Part shown: piece after piece, positions 36,514-49,961 of the stretch
Position numbering within the stretch: position 1 is the first letter of the stretch
How the letters are laid out: the number at the start of each line of letters is the position of its first letter
DNA from: Vitellaria paradoxa
Taxonomy: Eukaryota; Streptophyta; Magnoliopsida; Ericales; Sapotaceae
Reading direction: 5' to 3'
DNA length: 64,000 bases
Assembly: GCA_019916065.1 (NCBI GenBank)
Contig: CM034234.1
Location: 5,678,342-5,742,341, forward strand
Made by a program: the position numbers and the translations under genes
The notes under the pieces: generated by a model
What the model saw: only the letters and a program-made list of their open reading frames with translations
The model's database searches: none
What the model was told of the DNA's origin: nothing

Positions 36514-37834
36514 TCATCTTGGTGTTAATGTAACTTAATTTTCAATTGTGCTTAGTTTAAACTTGAAATAATGTCTTTGTTTAAAATTAGAGTAGCAGTG
36601 CAATCCTACTAGTATTTTTTATCAAAATAAAGCGACTATCTGGTGGACGATTGACTTTAAATGAAAAGTGTTCATTAGAATATATTTATTTTACAGATAG
36701 GGACCTATTTAGGGGGCGGCCGACAGAAGGGGGGGGGGGAGTTCTAAATTTTTATATGTTCAACATAATTTTAATAAAAAATTTTAATTACCTTTAAGGT
36801 TCACTTCCTCAATTATTTGCTTACAATTTTTTAATTTGTCCTCCCCAAACATTAAATCGTGAATCTGTTTTTAATTGCAAAAATGTCATTATTACATGCA
36901 TAACTTTTTAGGAAAAAAAAAAAAGAGGGAAAAAATGTTAATGTCAAAGCACATTAATACTAATTAGGTTCTGTTTGGAGTACCAGAAAATATTAAAAAA
37001 TTTTAAAAAAAATTGTATAATTCTTTACAAAATTTTTATTTCAAACTATGTGAATCTCCATAAATCTCTATAAATTTATATATATCTAAACATTTCAGCA
37101 AATTTTTACAAATTCTAATAAAGTTTTTATAAATTTCAATAATATTTCTATAAATCCCAATAATATTTTTACAAATCTTAAAAATTTTTGACAGAAAAGT
37201 CAAAAAAGTTTCATCCAAATTTGTTCGAGTAAACGAAAATCAGTTCAGATGGAATTATTCTTTTCTTTTTTTGTGATTAATAATTTACACTTCAAACGCA
37301 CAAAAAAAAAGTAACTTAAATCACATTTTATTTCAATTTTTATTACTCTAAATGCCTCTTTAATTGATCTAGCATTATCATTTCAATAAAAAAAAAAAAA
37401 GATAGAAATGTATTTTCCAGAGTATCCAATATTTAAGCATGTAAATCTACAAAATATAGCCAATTAATTCCCAGAACTTATTAGTTTTAACGTCACTCTC
37501 TTTGAGGATTTGTTTGTTTTAGTCCTAAAAACTTGTAAACACAGCCTTCTCTCTCTCTCTCTCTCTCTCTCTCACTGCCTTCCTATAAAAAAGCATAAAA
37601 ATAAGCTATTTTAGATTATCTAAAAAATAACTTAGTTAAACGCGATAATCAAAATTAATTCGGAAAAAATAATTTTGGATATTAATTAATTAAACTATTT
37701 TTGTGTCATTAATTTTTAATGTCCCTGGTAGGATGCAGCCGTCCATGTTCCGAAAGAAGAGCCAGAATGTCTATATCCGAGGACAGCTCCATTTGTCAGG
37801 TGTCCCCTTGAAATGCCTTTTCTTAAGTGTATAA

Positions 37835-37858
37835 ATATATATATATATATATATATAT
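37835..37858. repeat. (AT)n microsatellite
   Basis: Uninterrupted AT dinucleotides. Comparable AT runs occur near 30906, 39063, 40848, 49929 and 54897. Confidence 0.8.
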
Positions 37859-39109
37859 GCACTGAGGAGACAAGCTTGCAACAGTTCCGAGATGGCAATA
37901 CTTACCGGAATGCCAGTAAACATGTAAAGGTGTGTTTGAAATGATAAAAAATGAGAGGTAAAATAATGTTTGGAAAAATTTTTTATGTTTGGTCCATACA
38001 TTTTAATTTATATTTTTTAGAGTTGAAAAGTAAGATTCCCGTTCTAATAGAGTGGATTTCTGTTTGGACAGATTTAAAATTTTATATTAGTCATAACTTC
38101 TTTATATTGTAATCTGTCGAAACGATTTTTACAATATATTTGGACGGGAGTTGGCTGTACGAATTCATCGGAACAGTTTTTACAATCCGTTGGAACAGTT
38201 TCTACGGTCCCATAAAAAATAGTTAGAGTGATTGTCATTGGGTAGCTAATTCCATAAAACATAGTCAAATTAGATGTCATTTGGTAGTTTGGGAGTCCAT
38301 AGTGAGAATATCGAAAAAAATTTTGCTATTTAATTAACCAAATTTTAGTTATCGACTTTTTTTTGAAAGGTATTGAACTTTTGTTGAACTTTGAGAATGT
38401 AAGAATGCGTAAAAATGTATAAAAATTTTTATAAATTTTTAAAAATTTTTACCAAAATTTGATACACCAAATGCACCCTAAATTATCATATTGATGTTAA
38501 TGAATGCCAGAGATGAGCTCCAGTTTTTATTGTCAAAATATAAATTAAATGGACTTTTGAGTGGTCAAAACCACTTCTGAGGTAAAGTAAATGAATCGAA
38601 TGGTGTGGGAATGTTTTGAATTATACCCATTAACCTCAATGAGCTCAAAAGATAAAAAAATAAAAAAATAAATAATGATAATAAGTTTAAGTTTGGTTAA
38701 TAATGTTTCGTGTAAAACTCAAGCGATTTAGTAATTGAATTGATCCTGAATTTAACTCAAATAATTTGATAATTTATACAGATTTAATATTATAATAAAC
38801 TTAAATTTTAATTTAAGTTCAGTTTATTTATGTTTTGAGTTAAATTAAAATAAATTTATTATCAAATCAAACTTAAAAAACTTAATTTGTTTTACTGCTC
38901 TAATATCTTGGATGTAAAAACTATCGACAAAACAAAAGTTAGATCTAGTCTAATCCATCCAAAAATATATAACTCTGGTGAATAAAGTATCTAAACTTAA
39001 GGAAAAAACCGGTCAAAAACTTTTCATTTATTAGTAAAACCGAGCAAAACACATCAAAATATAATATATATATATATATATATCTCGAAACATTGAATTA
39101 TTTAGACAG

Positions 39110-39235
39110 TGTTTAGTTTGTTAAGAATTTTTGAAAATTTTTAAAAATTTCTAAAAGTATTTACTTTTTATCTTATTATACGAATTATGAACTCACAACT
39201 TATCTCACTTTTTTATCACGCTAAACACACCCTTA
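39110..39235 (+). repeat. MITE-like family member
   Basis: It starts near GACAGTGTTTAGTTTGTTAA and ends ATCACGCTAAACACACCC. The internal part ACTTTTTATCTTATTATACG, AATTATGAACTCACAACTTA, TCTCACTTTTTTATCACGCT matches the copies at 39866 and 42050 closely. Confidence 0.5.
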
Positions 39236-39865
39236 ATAAATTTATTATTAAATTTTCATACAATTAGATCATAATTCTAAATATTTTAATATTTTTTTTT
39301 TCAAAAAAATTTAGAAATACATTACCCGAAACAATGTACAGAAATCAAAATTTAATCCTCACCTCAATTAAAAAAAAAAATATTCCTTGCGTGATAATCC
39401 CGGGCAAGAAAGGAGTAATAATTTGTATATGTAGACAAACCTTCATTTGTGGGCTCTCGAATTTATTGCAGATTCCTCTCGCCGGCCCGGCCGAGAAAGC
39501 GATGTGCCAGAATGGTCAAAAATGAGATCGTAAACGTGATATCTCTATAATAAAGATGGAACAATTGTTTTACATGGCACGAGAGGAAAAGAGAAGAGGG
39601 GGCTGATGCGTGCGTCTCCGTGGCTGGGCGGAACGAGAGGAAAAGAGAAAGAGGTGGCCGAGTGTGGGCAGAAATTTTTTTTTTTTTTGAGACGAGTTGA
39701 ATTTTTTATTTGAAATAAATAAAAATAAATAAGAAAACTGTAAATAGTACATTAAAAAATCTTTATTAAACTATAAATAGCATGTTATAAGATAAATTTT
39801 TATTTTTATAATTTTTCATGTAAATTTGTTTTATAAATTTACATTTGAACTTTTTACTGATTAAG

Positions 39866-40012
39866 GGTGCGTTTGACATCTACAAAAAATAAAAAAAATT
39901 CTAAAAATTTCTATCACATCAACTTTTTTATTTCATTACTCGCATTACGAACTCACAATTTTTCTCACTTTATCTCATTTTTTTTACTTTTTATCACTCT
40001 AAACACACACTA
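39866..40012 (+). repeat. MITE-like family member
   Basis: It starts GGGTGCGTTTGACATC and ends TTATCACTCTAAACACAC, giving short inverted ends (GTGCGTTTG / TAAACACAC). The core GCATTACGAACTCACAATTT with TCTCACTT is shared with the other copies. TTA lies next to the left end and TAA next to the right end, but a target duplication is not certain. Confidence 0.5.
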
Positions 40013-42049
40013 AATTAAATTATGTTTTCGTGTTTTTAAGTACGAGTAAATTTTAGTAATTTATAAATTACAATAGCCTCTTGATGTGACACGATCACTG
40101 CATTTGAGCAAAACTTCCTTTGTATATAACATCTAAATTAAAGGGTGTTTCGTTAGCTAAAATTAATTTAAATTTATTAATTTTTATTAATTTTTTTTAT
40201 ATTTTTTTCTAATCAAATTTCGTCACATATCACTTTTACACTAAATCTTTATACTTTTGCTGGGTTCAGGGAGTTGCAGTAAATTTTTAACTGCAGAGAC
40301 TGCTGTGTTCAAATCAAGGATTAAAATATAATCAAGATTTATTGATTTTATTAAATTATATTTATGACTGCATTTATTAATTCAATCAAATTTATTTACA
40401 TTCTAACTCTTTATTTGAATATTGCAACTCTCGCAATAAAAAATTCATTGTAGCTCCTTAAAATCCACTATTATTATACTTCTTTACCAACCAAATACTC
40501 AAATACGCAGTAAGCGAGTTTCTATCAAAGAGTTTCATAGGCCCAACAAAAAATATATATATATATACAAGTGTATGTACATCTGCGCTGGTAACATATA
40601 TAATGTTAGAAGACGGTAAATTAATCATATTATTTGGGATAAATTATACTTATATATTTCTTCAATATCTAAATAATTACATTTATTATTTTTCATTATT
40701 TAAAAATTATACTTTATCCTCCTTTCGTTGCCCTGCAAATAGGGTTTGGATAGGAAATGATGACACAAGTCATAAAGGTGAAATATAATATACCAAATTT
40801 AGTCCTCCCATTTCTCTATGATATACACACAAGACAAGGCTCGTATATATATATATATATATAGATATCACCAGAATAAAAGGGAAGTCATCAGATGGGT
40901 TCAAGATTTTGTAGGTTGCAATTAACCCAGTTTCTGTAATATAATATCGATTATTTTAATGTTAGGTTTAATTTTCTGGGAGTGGTCTAGCATTTTATAG
41001 GTAGAGAGAGAGAAAGAGAGAGGAGGAAGGAGGTGGGTTTCATGGTGGGTGGAGAGACAGGAGCTGGGTTCGATAAGCAGCAGGGAAGGTGTTGTCGTGG
41101 AAAGAGGAGACGTTGGGTGATACCACCCGATGACTACAAGGTTCAGGTTGTTTGTCATTTAGTTTTTTTTTTTTTACTTTTTATTTTCTGTTTTTGTTTT
41201 TATTATTTTCTGTTCAGATATTTTTTTTTATTTTATACTTTTAAAGATAAGAAAAATAATTCAAACCTTAATTGATTATTTGTATTTTTAAAATTTATTT
41301 TTAAAAACAAAAAATAAAATTACACATGAAATGAAAGATGATAAAAGATCATTTTGAGAGTTTTTAATTTAAAATAAGAAAAATATTAAAATAAGGAAAA
41401 TAAAATATTTTTTAAGATTTTTTAAATATAAAATAAAAATAGAAAACCAAAAATAAAAAAAATAAATCAAATTCCTATTTTTAGATTAAAAATATATATA
41501 TATTTGAAAATTTTAATAAAAAGATCTCAATCTAATGTCCCGAGCTGGATCAGCGCTCTCCAGTGCGTTGTCGCGGTGGTGATGGTAAAGAATTTTGGGA
41601 GACCGACCAAAGGAAAAAAAAAAAAAAAAGAAAAAGATCAAGATTTTTGGGAGTGTCGGTTGTCTTGAAAAATTTGCAGAGGGTTCCCTTCATGGGAAAA
41701 GATGGAAACAAATGAGATAATGGGTGTGGAGAGTACAATTGTTTTCACAGTAAAATTTAATGAAGTCAACAGCACCAACCAAAGTTTTAAAATAAAAAAT
41801 ATAAATATAATTTTTAAATGTTAAAGAATAATAAATGTAATTACTATAATATTACGTGTGTTTGAAGTTATATAAATTAATATAAATTTATAAAAATTAT
41901 AATATCATAATTTATACTGAATAAAAACTTTGAATTTTGTTAAAAATTTGTACAGATTAAAAGAATTCTGAACGGAGCTATTGAGAGAGTAAATATAATT
42001 TATCTCATTTTATAAGCACAATGTTTTTTAAAATTAAGATTAATATGAA

Positions 42050-42182
42050 GGCTTTGTTTGGTTTACTATAAAGTTCTGAAAACCTCTGAAAATCTTTAAA
42101 AGTTATTTACTTTTTATATCACTGCACAAATTATAAACTCACAATTTATCGTATTTTTTTATCACTCCAAACACACCCAAAG
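42050..42182 (+). repeat. MITE-like family member
   Basis: It starts GGCTTTGTTTGGTTTAC and ends ATCACTCCAAACACACCC, with TTTGTTTGG / CCAAACACA as near-inverted ends. The core ACTTTTTATATCACTGCACA followed by AATTATAAACTCACAATTTA matches the copies at 39110 and 39866. Confidence 0.5.
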
Positions 42183-42454
42183 TGTTAAACCATTAAACTC
42201 TGAAAATAGATCTTGAAAAGGGTCCATTGCATCACTTAAACCCACAGTTGACAAAAAATGGACATAAATAATAAAAATAATAAAACATTACAATTAAGCC
42301 AGTAACACATACGATCCTTTAAACACTGCCTTCTATAAATTAAGCTTTGGCAACATTAATTATTAACTTTCAATTGCAAGGTCATCCCCAAGGCAGAGGC
42401 ATAAAATGCAAACCAAAAAAAAAAAAAAAAAAGAATTTATCAGTTGAGATGTGA

Positions 42455-42600
42455 ACTCCCACACATGGCAGATGCTGTTCAGTGAGATGAAACTTAGAAA
42501 TTACGCGGTGGTTGATGTTTTGATTTCGAGCCCTAGGTCAAGAGTTTAACAATACAGACGCGATATGAGTAAAGATACAGATATGACAATTTTAACCAAA
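42455..42600 (+). repeat. Possible SINE downstream of WRKY44
   Basis: A short GC-richer segment contains ATGCTGTTCAGTGAG (A-box-like) and TTGATTTCGAGCCC (B-box-like) about 60 bases apart, and ends before an A-run. No flanking duplication was found. Confidence 0.3.
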
Positions 42601-42944
42601 AAAAATTGGCGTGCTTCTATGCAAAAATGATAAGTATTAACTAAAAGGACAAATATGTTTATTTCGCATAATATCATCAAAGCAACTTTGATTATTAACA
42701 AATTAGGAAGAAAATAAGCCAAAATAGCAGATTAGATAATTCTAATTAATCACCAAAAAAAAAAAAAAGGAACTACCTTCATGAAGGAGAAGCCTTCACT
42801 TGAGAAATTCACAGAAAAGGAGGTGCAATGGAACTACTCGAGTCCTGGCCTCAAATGCTGTTCAACTCCTGGTTCTAATGTTCTTCATCAGATGGATCTC
42901 AGATTAGTTATCAGGTTGGTATCTTAAATTCTTCGGCCAACAAA

Positions 42945-45797
42945 TCACGGCTTGTCCTTTGAAGAATTTTCAGCCTGGGAATCCGTGCCCTTAATTCTGG
43001 GCATGTCGTGGTTATGTTTTCCCTCGTAAGTCGTGACAAACGCTGTCGGATCGTCCGATGCTCTTTCGACATGCTTCCGCACACTGCACTTGGGGTTTGT
43101 GCACCTATAGTAACACCTGCATGACATACGTTTGGACAAAATAAGAAAAGGAATGAGAAACGCACTTTTGAGTGTTAAGTAGTCAAAAAAAAAACAAACA
43201 AACAAACAAACAAAAACAAAAAATAATAATAAAATTAAAAAGGAAAAAGAAATATTTTCTGGTTTCATCTTCTTCTTCTTCTTCTTGTATCGAAGACAGA
43301 ATAATGATACTAGGATTCGTAAAGCAAGAACAGAAATTAGTTAATTACACAAACCTGTAGTGTTGGTTTTTCAACTGTTACTGACTGCCCGGTGAGAGTC
43401 CAAAATGACACCTCATTTTTGGATTGCTCCAGTATTTTGGAGGTGCCAAAAATATTTCAGAACCATTTTGTGCCAATTTAGTTAATTTGGTTTTTGTGAT
43501 TTAAAGAGCCCGTAATTTTCGATTGTCTGTATCCAGTGAACCAATCGAGAGGGAAGACGGGTTAGTTTAAAGCCTCAAATTTAGGTTAGTTTATAGCCTT
43601 ACATTACTCCAAGAACCACTAAAAAATTCGAGTTATTTTCCAGGAACCTTGAGGAATTTGCAGAAAGATATAGCTCAAGGTAATATTGATAAAAATTTAT
43701 AAAATTTTTAACCACTGGGGTGCAGCACAGTTGGCAAAAGCAGTCAGGGTTTCAGTCACGTCCCCTCCTTGAAAATGTTGCAATAGCATTTCCCTTGTAA
43801 ACTCTTGACTAGTGGCCAACCCCCCCCCCCCCCCCCAAAAAAAACACCACTAGAAATTCATGGTGGGAAGAACAATTGAAAACAAACAATAACTAAAATT
43901 ACATTTTGAAAAAGGTTTTTAAGGAGAAACATAGACCAGTTACATCAGGCTATTTAAATGATGCAATTGCTATCATATCGACCACGGCAAGGCACCCTCA
44001 AGAGAAAATATTAAGAATTTAAGATTTCATCTTTTAAGGTATATATTTCAGGGTTCAAGTGAAAAGGGGAAAGTCAAAGTATTGACCTGGGATACGGATT
44101 TCCCTTCACAACTTTCTGCCCATATTTTCTCCAGCGAAAGCCATCGCCTATGATCTCAGAATCTGTGGAACCCTGCACCATCGCATGTGGATCTTGTACC
44201 CCTTCCTCTGATATGCCTGGTCCTTTTTCATCTTTCCTGTAGGAAAAGGATAGAAAGCACAAATTCATGTAACCAATGGCCTTTGATCCAAAGAATAGAA
44301 ATACGTTGTGGAAATATGGCAACGGAGGAAAAGAAACACCCAAATTTAAGTAGGCAGAAGACAGATGTTCGCTAATTCTTGGTTGTAACTAGCACAAAAA
44401 ATATGGTGAATCAGTGCTTGCTCCTCTTGAAGTTTAGTAAATCCTTACCTCCTTTTACTTTTTGGCTCATCATCCTCTGCCTCCAACCCTTTACTTCGTT
44501 CCACACGATCCCCCATAGGACCATAAGAATGATCAGGATTTCCAGCACCAGAATTGATTGATCCAGCGGCAAAAGGATCATAACATAGCACCGCTTTGCC
44601 TGGATAAGTTGAATGGGATGACAATCCAACTTCATTCTGATTTTCTCTTCTACACTCCGAATCTTCATCTCTCTCATTAAGTTGGTTACCCCATGCTGGT
44701 TTGTTTGTCTCTTGAGCAGTCCCATCAGATCCAAATCCCTGCTCTTGTCCACCTGACGTGTTGCGCTTGGCTGGCTGAGGCTTTGGATGGCTATGCTCCC
44801 CATTGTATACAATTTCTGCTATCTGCCCATCTAATGATCTCTCAACCTTCTTCTTTACTGGGCAATTCGGGTGCGTGCACTTGTAGTAACTCCGTGGGTA
44901 TTCACTTCCTTTAACCTGCTTTTGTCCGTATTTCCTCCAATTATACCCATCGTAAGAAGGTTGGTCACCATTACTAGTGAGGGGCAAAGGTTTTTGATCA
45001 TCTTCCATGTTCTCTGATGCCGTCTTTGATGGCTCAGTTGTCTTTTCTCTTTCTGGTTGCGGTAGGAAATCCTCGTGAATATTCGAGCTAAGGTCAGATC
45101 TGAAGTGATACTTCAATTGGTTTGGAGGTTGAACAAGGGCATCGACCTGAGCTGGAGATTGTTGATGACTCACGATTGTGTCTTCCTGGACAAAACAAAA
45201 TATTGGCACACAGATATTTTAGTATCTAGACATTTATCCAGCAAATTTCTGTTTGCTTTTGGTTTGGAGCAGGAAAACCTTAGAGATCAATTGATACGGC
45301 AATGGTTGAGAAAAGGTAAAAAATTACATTTAATAAATTGTGCACAAGAGGTAGAAACCAACCAGATTTGCCAAGAGTGACAATGTTGTCTTTGATACAA
45401 CCTTTGCTAATGGCTTGTATACCACAGTGGATTTGCTGTCTGAATTCGAAGCCTCATCCACCTTAGCAGACGGATGACAAATTACAGCTCCAGATACCTC
45501 AGCCTGAAATTGTTGGACAGATCAGGTCTTTCAAAAGATAAGTACATGAACTAAAACCAGAAGGGGGGAAGCGAGTACCTGGGAAGAAACCACCCTAGCT
45601 GGAGAATAGTTTGCCATTGGCTTGACCCGCACAGTCTTTGGTCTAACAGCAGTGACTGCAGTTTTGGGACATGCATTAGAGGATGATGAGTTAATGGCAC
45701 CAGCAAGGAGCTCGGAGAAGGACATATAGCTGGTACAAGTAGGCCTTGAAGGAACTGGTTTAGTTATCACTGCCCTTTCTGCCTCTTTAACCTCCAT
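42945..45797 (-). CDS. WRKY44: Group I WRKY transcription factor, TTG2/WRKY44-like
   Basis: Five exons (45579-45797, 45363-45503, 44449-45185, 44087-44236, 42945-43116) join in frame to 472 residues. Two complete WRKY domains are present: WRKYGQK at 203-209 with CTHPNC...HSH, and WRKYGQK at 401-407 with CTNPKC...HNH, both C2H2 zinc-binding. The intron splitting the second domain falls in phase 2 at the Arg of YPR, the position conserved in group I C-terminal domains. The N-terminus [19 protein letters not shown], the SFSELL motif and VRPKTVR match TTG2/WRKY44, which controls trichomes, mucilage and seed-coat tannin in Arabidopsis. A basic PKSKRR precedes domain two (probable nuclear signal). 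MEV is the first ATG in frame. Oddity: the residue after YPR is Cys where Ser is usual. Confidence 0.92.
43720..43848 (+). repeat. SINE-like element with C-then-A tail in WRKY44 intron 4
   Basis: It contains CACAGTTGGCAAAAGCAGTC (A-box-like) and GGGTTTCAGTCACG (weak B box), and ends CCAAC followed by about 17 C and 8 A. The same tail form, and CAGTTGGC near the 5' end, occur in the element at 56795. It lies in sense opposite to the host gene. Confidence 0.45.
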
Positions 45798-46229
45798 TCT
45801 TAGTTGATATAGTAAGTTTCTAATCAAATCTTTCACTTCATAATATGTTGACGCAGTGAATTGGTAGTTTGACCATTTTGAGATTGATCTTATTTTGATT
45901 CAAGTCTCCAAAGAGCAGCAAAAGGAGTACAAAGACGTTTGGAGTTGAGGTGATAAACAGAATGATAATCAACTTCTTGCTATTGTTGGCTCTAGCTGTT
46001 CAAAGATTGAAAATCAACTTCTTTAGACCTGCATTATTCTGTTGCTATCATGTCAATAACTTCAAAGGCTAGAACGGCAAAGAGGAAGAAAGGGGAAAAA
46101 ACATCATCATTTCATAAAGAAAACAATGGTGTTGTAAGTAGCAGAAATAAGGATGGTTTAAGTTTTTGTTTTATGGTTAGTTACTAGTCCTGCCTTCAAA
46201 ACATGCTAAAAGATGCAACATCTCCCACA

Positions 46230-47200
46230 TCATCTTTTGCCGCAATGTCCATGTTAGTGCCCCAACCCTGGAATTCTTTAATATAATCTAGGCACAATAA
46301 TCATAATTTGTAGTTGATAATTGACTTATATTTTTTTAGATCGATATTTTTTTAGATTGACAATCTATGATAAAAAATAATTCTAATCCATGTAGAGTTA
46401 GACATAGGCTAAGGCGTCAAAGTTTAGGGTTAAAATGATTTCAGAGCCTCAGAAAGATCAGAAAGCATTTGTGGGATATTCATAGAAAGCTAACCGAAAA
46501 ATGCTGTAGCTTCCACTGGATGCAAGCAGGAACTTAAAGTAAACAACTGAAAGCTTCGCAAGAAGCTCGCAGGATCTTGCTAGATCACTGCAAGAAGATT
46601 GTTCTCGCAAATGACGATTTTGTGGTGTTCAATACTGCATTTGGAAGTCCTGTTCGCACGGGATTTCAAGTTATAAATATTTTGGGGCGTCTTTAGGATT
46701 TCAAGAGAAGATAAACACATTAGAGAGCAATTGAAATTAAGAGATTTAGGTTTTCTCTCATACTTAGCCAACAACGCTTCATCTTCATGCGTTGATGGTT
46801 CAAAGGATTTCGGATCTTGCATACGATGGATTTGATTGGTTATGGATTCAGCAGAGTGCATGGACTTGGTGGATCTTCAAAGATTTGAAGATTGCTTCAT
46901 TCACTTGGGTTTGGTGCATCAAGGATTTGAGCAAAGGGTCAATAATATAAGTTTGTGAATTCGAAACTAGTGAGAGGTTAAATTTTTGTAACCAAGACTG
47001 CGTTATGGTGAAAGATTCAAAGTTTTTTTTTCCGGTTTGGGTTTTTTACTTGTTAAAATTTTGTGCCTCTTTACTTTCACTTTGATATTGTTTGTTTGCA
47101 AATTGCAATTGCTAGCATGGTTTTTTAGGATATCTAGTATATTGTGTTTTTCCACGCCCTAAAAATTAATTCTCAAGCTTAAGCAAAGCTTAGGGTTTTA
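46230..47200 (+). repeat. Probable solo LTR
   Basis: The segment has promoter-like layout for a plus-strand LTR: TATAAATATTTTGGGG near 46671, then a transcribed-looking part with AACTAGTGAGAGGTTAAATT, TTTGTAACCAAGACTGCG and GTGTTTTTCCACGCC, which recall long Copia LTRs. No primer site, purine tract or coding region is attached. Borders are not determined. Confidence 0.35.
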
Positions 47201-48039
47201 GATAACTATTGAGAGAGACTCCATGAGAAACCGAAGTGGGCGAAATAGCCTTAATTGTGAAACCACATGGTAGCCTCCTCTGCAATTGTAATTTGAGCAT
47301 ATGAATGATATAGCATACTGGCTGATACCTCCTCATCTAACAAAACACTTTCTACTTCTCCCAAATTAATAAACAATCAAAAACAGAGCTAAAGGCTTCT
47401 TTGGGGCTCGAGAAAGGGAGCCCTGAGGAAATGATCCTAGAAAACTTCTCATGGTACTCAAGTGCTTGCTCATAGCGTTATTTATATAGTGCATTATATA
47501 ACAAGGAAGGTGGCATCAAGGCAGCTTATTGTCCAGGAAGTATCTCTCCACAATAAACATATTTGGTAGAATTAAAAGTTGACATTAATAAACACTTTCT
47601 TCATTAAAAACAAAATAAGTACTAGATGTAAATACCACTAAATTTTCCTAAAGAAACAAGTTGTGTTCCAACTAATCTTCTCATAACACATTGCGTGAAA
47701 AGAACAAATGAAGGACTATATGCAAAACACCCTCAATAGCATGAACCTCGGTCGAGAATCACATCCTCAGAGAAAGGAGGATAAAAATTAAAGTGAGAAG
47801 CATATCATTTGGTGGAACACCCAAGCGGTAATTATGTAAGGAAAATTGCTCAAATATAACTTTGCTAGTTTTATATAAGAATTTCATTATAGATTTGAGT
47901 AGTTTAAAGGATGAATTTGGAATAACCACAAAATATATATATATATATATATTTTTAAAATCTTTTATAATAGCAGTTCCACAATTTTTGAAAGCAGTGG
48001 CACCACTATTGTCGTAATAACTATTAAAATACTTCATCT

Positions 48040-48135
48040 ATTATTACATAAAGTAACTCATGCTCTTTTATATTTTGATACAATTTAATCTTAAACCCAT
48101 TAATTTCAAATCCCAAGATATCCAAACGGAGCCTT
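48040..48135. repeat. Partial copy of the TerC-intron MITE-like repeat
   Basis: TTTTATATTTTGATACAATT, TAATTTCAAATCCCAAGATA and TCCAAACGGAGCC parallel the right end of the repeat at 652-985 (ATTTTAATACAATTTAATTT, GAAATCCCGAATTATTC, AAACGGAGTCC). Confidence 0.45.
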
Positions 48136-49919
48136 ATTTTATCTTTTACAACCATTGGCAATCCCTCACAAAGGTTTAGCCACACTTGAATAATCCAATG
48201 CAGCTAATACAGAAAACAAATCTCTCCTTGTAGTCCTTTGCATGCTAAAGCAGACACAGGTACTAGGGTTCCAGACTAAAGCTGTGTTTGGATCGCAGAT
48301 TCACTGAGGATAAAAGAAAATGAAGGGGATTCAGAAGTGCTTCTCTAGGGTATGGCAGAAAACGGAGGGGAAAACCATGGAATTTGATAAATAAAATTAA
48401 CTTAGAGAGAGAAATTCTTGCATTTCCCTTCAATTTTCTGAACCAATCTAAGAAGAAGAAATAACATATTAATAAATTTAAAGTTTTAAGTAAATTACTG
48501 ACACGAAACGAGACTGAAAGGAAAGAGAAGAAAGGACAAATTCTTTATCCAAATGCCTTCGAACACATAATAGGAACAAGTCACAGAGACAGATCTAATC
48601 CAAAAGCATTCACAACAACATAGGAAATAGAGACAAAGTAAGCAGGAACTAACCAGAAAGGGAATAACAAAATAATCTATGAAGTTGATTTGCTCATCCA
48701 TTTACAAGCAGCCACTTCATAGGTTCCAACTTAACTTCCCTGCACTCACATAACCCACACAACTTGATCAACAAAAAGAATGAAGTAAAAACTAAAAAGA
48801 AACAAGTTTGGAAAGAATGGATAATATAAAGATATAGACTTTATATATATATAATGTATCTATGCATGACAGAGCAACAAATTTTGACCCCCAGATGGAC
48901 CAATCTTAACTACTTGGACCTTTGGATCCCAGGGTGAGGTAAAAAGTCAGCATAGAAGCCTTGTCTCTCTTCAGACGGAAGAACCCAGAGAGAGTGGGGT
49001 TTCAGTGGGGGATTAAAAGTAATGGCTTTCTGATGTTTTAAGGATTGCCTTTTTAGAGAAAAAAGAGGATAGAGAGGGAGAGGACCACTGGGTCAGCTCA
49101 AATGTGAGGTAGTTCGCGCACTGAAAGGCTCGTTTTAGTGGCTGTTTAGCACTACCCACCCCAAAAAAAAAAAATACAATTTTATATTAGAATAGAAATT
49201 AATTTTTAACTGAGTATTTGATAAAAATTTGTAAAAATTAAAGAAGTTAAAAAAATTAGTAAAAATTAAAAATGAGTTTGGTTTGAGAAAAAGTTAAAAA
49301 AAATTAGCAAAAATTGTTAAAGGTTATTTTTATTCTAAGTAAAAATTGATGAGCCAAACATCTTTTTAGAAATAATAATTTTAAAATGCAAGATCTCGAT
49401 TAAAGTATTATTTAAGTGCAAAATTAATTTATAATTATAAAAATGAGAGTTAAATTTTGCCCGACCTCCTCTTGGTCTAAAAGTCACCCCTATTACTTTT
49501 TTTTTTATAATGAGATTAAAACCGTAAATATAATAAAATTAATTAAATTTTATTAAATTTGTGTCTAATATATTGTGAAAACTCATATATAATTGCACAA
49601 AAGATATTGTTAAATTAAAGTAGAGATAAATTTACTTGTAAATTTTGTTTTAAGTGTAAAAAAATGAAAAAAAACATAGATTATTTTAATATTAAAATGC
49701 ACTTTTATCTATCTACTTTTACGAAAATCTTTTTCTTCCAATTAATTTTAACTCAGGAGACACAAATTTAATTAAATTTAATACAAATACATTTTATTAA
49801 TTTTTTATTTTAATTCAAACTACAAAGAGATTATGTATTCAATTTTAATCTAAAAAATATTCTCTATTTTTTCGCCGAATCCCAGGAGATAATGTATAAT
49901 TATCCCTTATTAAAGTAAA

Positions 49920-49961
<42 letters not shown>

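Larger units (their letters stand above)
31147..42944. other. Gene-free region between PBL and WRKY genes
   Basis: About 11.8 kb without a supported gene, very AT-rich. It holds an L1 fragment, a SINE, at least three copies of one MITE-like family, (CT)n tracts near 33170 and 37549, and (AT)n near 37835, 39063 and 40848. Short GC-richer islands near 39440-39670 and 41030-41150 contain small ORFs without recognisable domains. A stretch at 37036-37200 is a degenerate short tandem array built on words like ATAAATTTCAATAATATTT. Confidence 0.6.

Noticed and set aside
41033..41275. 80-codon plus-strand ORF with a basic RRRWVIPPDDYKVQ stretch
   Set aside because: The second half is translated poly-T. 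No family recognised and no partner exon found, so not called a gene.
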